Source: Chrysemys picta bellii (taxonomy: Eukaryota; Chordata; Testudines; Emydidae). Taken from it: a DNA stretch of 64,000 bases. The number at the start of each line of letters is the position of its first letter. Position 1 is the first letter of the stretch. The stretch spans positions 57,912,081 through 57,976,080 of the forward strand of contig NC_088792.1 in NCBI RefSeq assembly GCF_011386835.1. The letters run 5' to 3'. This document shows positions 59,017-64,000 of this stretch, one piece after another. Position numbers and translations under genes: made by a program. The notes under the pieces were generated by a model. It did no database searches. It saw only the letters and a program-made list of their open reading frames with translations, and was not told the DNA's origin.

Positions 59017-59965
59017 GGTTACATAGTCCTACCACACCATTGACAGAAGAGTTAGAACAGCCTGGTCCTTTAAAGCTACTTGGAAGCTCATTGGTTCTGT
59101 CACACCTGAGGGCAAACCACAAAACAGGTTTGCTGCACCATTGAGAAAGATGTACCCCAACTTCAAATCAAAGGGATCAACAGTCTACAGAGATAATACC
59201 CATCCCATCATCCTTTACTCCTACCCCGCACATCAGAACCAGAGTGTAATGTTAATGTTGAATATGGGGGCAGGGAGAATAAAAGAAGTAAATCATGCTT
59301 AGAGCTTTTAGTTCCTCTGAGTGGAGTGGTATTGTTTGAGAATGGTGAACATGCATCACTTTTGGTAATAGACAGATGTGGTGTAAATAACAATTTTAGG
59401 GGAAAAAAACATGTCTTTGCATATGTGGTTGAGACTATAGGGAGACATCATCCTATTTTAATTTAGAAGGGCTTTTTTGTTTAAATGTGAATTTTTTCGA
59501 TGACCATGCATTTTAAGTCCATTTCAATGCCATTTATTTATGGTCCTTAAAATGTTACGTTGCTTTGTTCATTTCTAAAATAAAATGGTGTGTATGTACA
59601 TGACACATTTCTCACACATCCTGAATTGTCTGAACTAAATAATAATGCACAAAAATAACACCCCAATTTTTGTAACATTAAGGATGGGTTGAAAAACATC
59701 TGCAGCACATACTACCTCAAGGATTAAGACTGTCAGCTATGTGACAGATGCCTGTGCCGCCAATCTCCTCAATGGCCCTCTGTTTTTTAGAGGAGTAAAA
59801 CAGTTGTGTATTATATTCAGGGATCCCATTTTCCATGATAACAAAACAAAATTCTCCGATAAAAATCCAGGTTTTTTTTTGCTATTTAAAATGAAACACT
59901 GAACTTTAGGTTCCGTAGCAACAACATACATAGGTATCCCTTGAACATAATGTTTTACTGATATA

Positions 59966-60190
59966 CAGTAGAAGCCCAGTTATTCGAGCCTCCATTATCC
60001 AGCTCTCCGGCTCCGGGCTAACAGCAGCTGGGACTCCGGGGTCAGCCCTGAGCAGTTGCGGCACCAAGTCCTCCCGCCCCTTATAAAATAAGGGATAGAA
60101 AGCTCTTTGCCAATTCTCCTGATTATCCCAATTTTTGATTATTTGATCTGGCCTCGGTCCTAATTAGAACGAATAAACTGGGTTCCACTG
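59966..60190. mobile_element. Tigger/pogo-like MITE with TA target
   Basis: Left end CAGTAGAAGCCCAGTTATTC; right end GAATAAACTGGGTTCCACTG, an imperfect inverted repeat. TA dinucleotides flank both ends (59964-59965 and 60191-60192). The terminal form is that of Tigger (Tc1/mariner, pogo group) elements. 225 bp, no transposase. Confidence 0.75.
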
Positions 60191-60969
60191 TAAAGTTAAA
60201 GTGCACTCAAAAATAGACCACAAGAGGGGGAGTTTGTGAGCACTGAATAAGTGACACTGGTACTTTTAGTAAAATGTAGTTAATAGTTGTGTTTTTTATT
60301 TTTTCACAAATGAAAAAGTAAAGATTCTCTGTAAAACCGCAATTTCTGTGTTTTTCTGTGTCAAATGGAGTTTTAGGATCCCTGCTAATATTCACTTATC
60401 TTTAGGTGCTCAGCAATTGATCTTATTCAAAACTGTATTTTAATTTTACTTTTATTTTTAAGTCAGGAATATGTATATCAGAACCTGCTTTGGTCTCATG
60501 GTATAAATTAAGGCTACAGCCCTTTGGTTTTAGTGTGTGTGGGTGGGTGTGTATACACAATCTAAACTCACACCATAGTAAGGTATGTGATTAAAGACTA
60601 TGCTGCATAGAAGAACAGTGAAAATACAGTTCAAATAATACTTTGACAACTCTGTTTTTATTTTGACATTCTATGACCGCACTTGTTTGTCTCTCAAGTA
60701 TTGAAATATTGAAAGATTTCCGTTCCGCTGTAATAGATATTAACAAAACAAGGAACTCTGGCCGTTTGGTTTATTGAGTTCTCTCACAGCTGTACCTAAA
60801 CAGTAGAGAAGCAGGACTGGAAGGGCAGTCTACTGTTAAAGTAATTTTAACAATCTTAAAATCTGCCCCTGCTTTCTGGACTGTTTTTGTAAAAAGCACA
60901 TATACAAGGATTAATCTTGACATAGCATTCAATTTCCTTCAGGGATAACTTGCTGTAATGCATAGAGGG

Positions 60970-61212
60970 TGCAGCACTCTATCTAAACGAGGGGTTCGCG
61001 GACTTCATTGCACCATGACCACCTTCTGACAACAAAAAATACTACATGACCTCAGGAGGGGGGACTGAAGCCTGACACCACCTGAGCCATTCTGTGGTGC
61101 TGCCCCAGGCAAGGGGGCCAAAGTTGACAAAGCCCTGTTCACACCGATGTTTTTTCACACCCCTGAACGACAGAAGTTTTACCGACAAAAGTCCAGTGTA
61201 GACAAAGCCTGA
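60970..61212. repeat. Decayed composite repeat in intron 1
   Basis: 60985-61125 has a hAT-like look (gaggggttcgcggacttca and 'ccccaggcaagggggccaaa'). 61126-61212 has 'gacaaagccctgttcacacc' and 'ccagtgtagacaaagcctg', like the ends of the Harbinger-type MITEs. The boundaries are not clear. Confidence 0.35.
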
Positions 61213-63425
61213 CTACCAGGAATCGGAGGCTACAAACTATTCCACAGGAATAGCAGACCTGGTTGACTGACTTAAAAGTGTACAAGTGTATGAGTGGGGT
61301 AGCTTAGTCCTGCTGTACTTGCAATGATTGTACTTCAAGCAATAGGTTTTTTTAATCTGGCTCTGTATTAACTGGCAGTAATGCACGTTAACAACTCACT
61401 CAGTGAGGCATAGTGTTACTAATAGGGATTGTTAAGGAAATGTTGGGTGACTTTTAGTCTGTTGTTTGGCCAATATTGAAATCCAGACTACACAACAAAA
61501 AGTTTGTTCCTCTCCCCTCTCCTCCCCCCCCCCCCCACCAAAAATTATGCCAGTTGTCATGATTTGGGTACACGAATGCTTCCCTAGAATAAGTAAACAT
61601 TATTTGGTTCTTTTTATCTGAACAAAAGCTTTACAGAATTATTTTTAAACTAATATTATCTGGGGTTGTGGTGAGCTGCAGGTAGTCTGATATCAAATGG
61701 CATTAGAGAGATATTGGGCTCAGAGTGGCCCTCAGAAAGTCAGGACTCCTAATTGAGGTAGTTCTAATACTGCCTGTAACCAGATATTTATTTCACTGTG
61801 TATTTTAATTGATGACACACCCATACGTGGTGTGCTGTTTTTGCTTTGGATAAGTCTCTGTTTAATAGACATAATTTTCATAACCCTTTTTATTTCTCCA
61901 TCACTTCCCTCTTGCCCATTTCTGTACCATTAACCTCCATCAGAGCAGTGGGGAAGCAGACCCTTTATTTCTGCAACAAACTTAGCTTTAATAGTAGTGA
62001 ATTTATAAGTGTGATGGTGGTTGTTATTCCTGGGGCTTTTGTGTGTGTTGTCAACATTCAGTACCGTAGCCCCTATCAGATTACAAACTCTGCGTAAGGA
62101 AAAGGTAGGGGTGTGTGTTTGTATACACTCCTTCAGTGTATAACAGCAACACAACATCATTTTTATAGCTAGAGTGAACAGTTGAGACAAATTTAAGTTT
62201 TCCCCAATCAAGAGGTAGTGGACAAGTGATACTGGTATAAGAAGACATGGTCCTTAAAAGTAGATTTGGAAGGCTTATATTTAAATTAATAAATATTGAC
62301 AATTTTATGATTTCCCCCCCCTCTAATAAACCCCCCCCCTCCAGCGGATACTTAATAGTTGGAACTGGAAGAAAGAGACGTCTAAAAACACATGATATAT
62401 TTCACTATTTGATGTCAGTTCTGTCATGTATTTAACTGGAAGTGATGAAATTGTTTTACAGTACAAAACATGTTTTCACAGTGGTATCTAAATTTCATTA
62501 TGGGAGGTTTTTAAAATTTCTAGCCAGTGCAGAATATTAATTTGATTGAATGCAATACTTGGAAATAAATACTGCCAAGACTACTTAAACTAAATGAAGC
62601 ACGTAGGCATGAACAGAGTTTGCAGACAGCATGTCACACACAACCAACATTCATGTAAAGGTAATCTAAGAAGTAACAAACTGACTTTACAAACTTATTA
62701 CACAAAAATGAATCGATTGATCCCTCTGTAATTAGAAAACTTTATTTAAGCATACATGGCATGTGAGCAAAGCTAATCTGTTGAAAGACTCAGAATTTAT
62801 TTTTCTAATAATAAAATATAATTTCATATAATATAAATGTCCCCTAATCACAACCTTGCGTGTAGGAAATTTTGGAGAGAGCACTGGGAATTTAAGGTGG
62901 GTGTTAATGGAAACTAGAAGCAAGATTACATAAACACCATAATATAATTCATAAAAGAACACTATTGCTTTGTTTTGGATGGTATACTTCACCAATTTCT
63001 CATGCCATGCTTACTGTAAATGTTGAAGAGTATGTTAGTGCTCAGTATGTTGTCAACTGTGAGTGGATTTAATGAGTTGATTTACGTATTCCCACTCCCA
63101 AAAATCTCATTACAAGCATTCATAGTGACTCCTTCCTCAGGAACTCCCCAACATATCTTCACCTGTCTCTCTCCCAGATTGGAAGATATCTGGGGCAAGG
63201 GCCATCTTGATGTTTTGTGTCTTGGACACTAGCAAAGTATTCAGCACTGTACAACAAGTTGTTAGAACTCTTGCAGTGTTAAGCAGAAAATAAAACACTG
63301 TATAAAAATTAAGCATACATTGAGATATGTTGCACTAAAAGTGAACAAGTGTAGATGCAAGAGTACAATTTTACACAGAATATTAATAATATACTGAAAT
63401 ACCAGTGTTGATGTATAATATAAAG

Positions 63426-63602
63426 TACACCTCTACCCCGATATAACGTGACCCAATATAACACGAATTCGGATATAACGTGTTAAAGCAGCGCTCTGGG
63501 TGGGCGGGGCTGCGCGCTCCGGCGGATCAAAGCAAGTTCGATATAACATGGTAAGATTTTTTTTTTGGCTCCCGAGGACAGCGTCATATTGGGGTAGAGG
63601 TA
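63426..63602. mobile_element. Tigger/mariner-like MITE next to AHR exon 2
   Basis: Left end TACACCTCTACCCCGATATA; right end, in reverse complement, TACCTCTACCCCAATATGAC. The ends begin in TA, consistent with a TA target. Inner 'gatataacgtg' and 'cgatataacatgg' units pair. About 177 bp, ending some 350 bases before exon 2. Confidence 0.75.
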
Positions 63603-63958
63603 TCTTTGGCATATTGAGGGACATTTGAGTTATTTTTTTCTGAACAATAGAACAGTTTATTATTAAGTATCTCTCAATTTTCAAACACTTTTAACTAAAC
63701 ACCCTGATGCGTGAACAGGACTCTTAGATGCCCACCTGACTTTTGTTTTTCCTAGCTTCAATCTAAGTTAATTTTTGCTGAGGAATGTGCAAGTCATGTT
63801 GGGAAAGCATATTACATGTTAAAATGTAAAAGATTTGTGGTGGTGGGCATCAGCTTAATGGCAGAGCTTTACTACCTTTCTGTTTAAAAAAAAAAAATTA
63901 AGACAATATCATTTTGAGAAAAAATATGCATTTATACTGTATTTTGTCTTTGCCACAG

Positions 63959-64000
63959 AGTAAAGCCGTCCCCATCTGAAGGAGCCAAGTCCAATCCATC
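63959..64000 (+). CDS. AHR: Aryl hydrocarbon receptor (AHR), coding exon 2 (start only)
   Basis: Follows acceptor TTTGCCACAG. The first base completes the split codon from exon 1 (ATA, Ile; mammals have Thr here), and the frame then reads VKPSPSEGAKSNPS before the window ends with two bases of the next codon. This agrees with the known vertebrate AHR sequence leading into the second half of the nuclear localisation signal and the basic helix-loop-helix region, which must lie just outside. The serines near SNPS correspond to the region where protein kinase C controls nuclear import in mammals. The alternative AG two bases later would break the frame. Confidence 0.9.

Larger units (their letters stand above)
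53628..63958 (+). other. AHR: AHR intron 1
   Basis: About 10.3 kb between donor GTAAGA at 53628 and acceptor ...TTTGCCACAG ending at 63958. The first 400-500 bases continue the CpG island (including C-runs near 54106-54118); the rest is AT-rich. It contains hATs at 58000 and 58794, Tigger-like MITEs at 59966 and 63426, a MITE trace at 54945-55015 (ggcctaatcctgaaaaccct), and a decayed repeat at 60970-61212. No internal coding exon is recognised. A long first intron is usual for AHR. Confidence 0.85.

Noticed and set aside
63961..64000. Alternative AHR exon 2 start at the next AG (63959-63960)
   Set aside because: Using it breaks the frame and the match to AHR; the AG at 63957-63958 gives a continuous frame.
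1..64000. CRISPR arrays, operons, prophage or bacterial insertion sequences
   Set aside because: No regularly spaced direct repeats, no bacterial gene organisation and no bacterial promoters or ribosome binding sites; the splice sites and repeat families are vertebrate.

Overview
This is nuclear DNA of a reptile, most likely a hidden-necked (cryptodiran) turtle. The clues are a tRNA-derived SINE with a CR1-like tail (4393-4550), many 5'-truncated CR1 LINEs ending in ATTCTATG octamers, many short hAT elements with 8-bp target duplications, Harbinger- and Tigger-type MITEs, and inverted-dimer repeats of Penelope-like form. There is no bacterial, phage, rRNA, intact tRNA or CRISPR content.

The only host gene I can support lies at the right end: the start of the aryl hydrocarbon receptor gene (AHR), on the + strand. 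Coding exon 1 (53572-53627) sits in a CpG island (about 52.95-54.03 kb). Intron 1 is about 10.3 kb (53628-63958). Exon 2 begins at 63959 and runs off the window. Exon 1 ends in phase 2, and the reading frame continues correctly into exon 2.

Positions 1 to about 52.7 kb are upstream intergenic DNA: AT-rich unique sequence carrying transposable elements. 4.4-17.9 kb holds two SINEs, four CR1 pieces, nested hATs (a hAT in a hAT in a CR1), a hAT-transposase remnant and an inverted-dimer repeat. 20-24.9 kb holds a Harbinger-like MITE, an unidentified decayed coding-like stretch, a large hAT and LTR-like DNA. 25-29.7 kb is mostly unique. 30.7-45.4 kb holds a long CR1, LINE and LTR fragments, two precise hAT insertions and a textbook Harbinger MITE. 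46-52.6 kb holds a decayed LINE, a fold-back hAT derivative split by a minus-strand CR1, and a GC-rich palindromic DNA transposon ending about 1 kb before the AHR start codon. Intron 1 carries two hATs and two Tigger-like MITEs.

No new multigene system is visible. The best leads are structural: the fold-back hAT, two CR1 copies sharing DNA beyond their normal 3' end, hAT cores shared between elements with different termini, and a long upstream ORF whose stop codon overlaps the AHR start codon. Repeat families are named from terminal repeats, target duplications and protein motifs seen here plus recalled family features; no database search was run.
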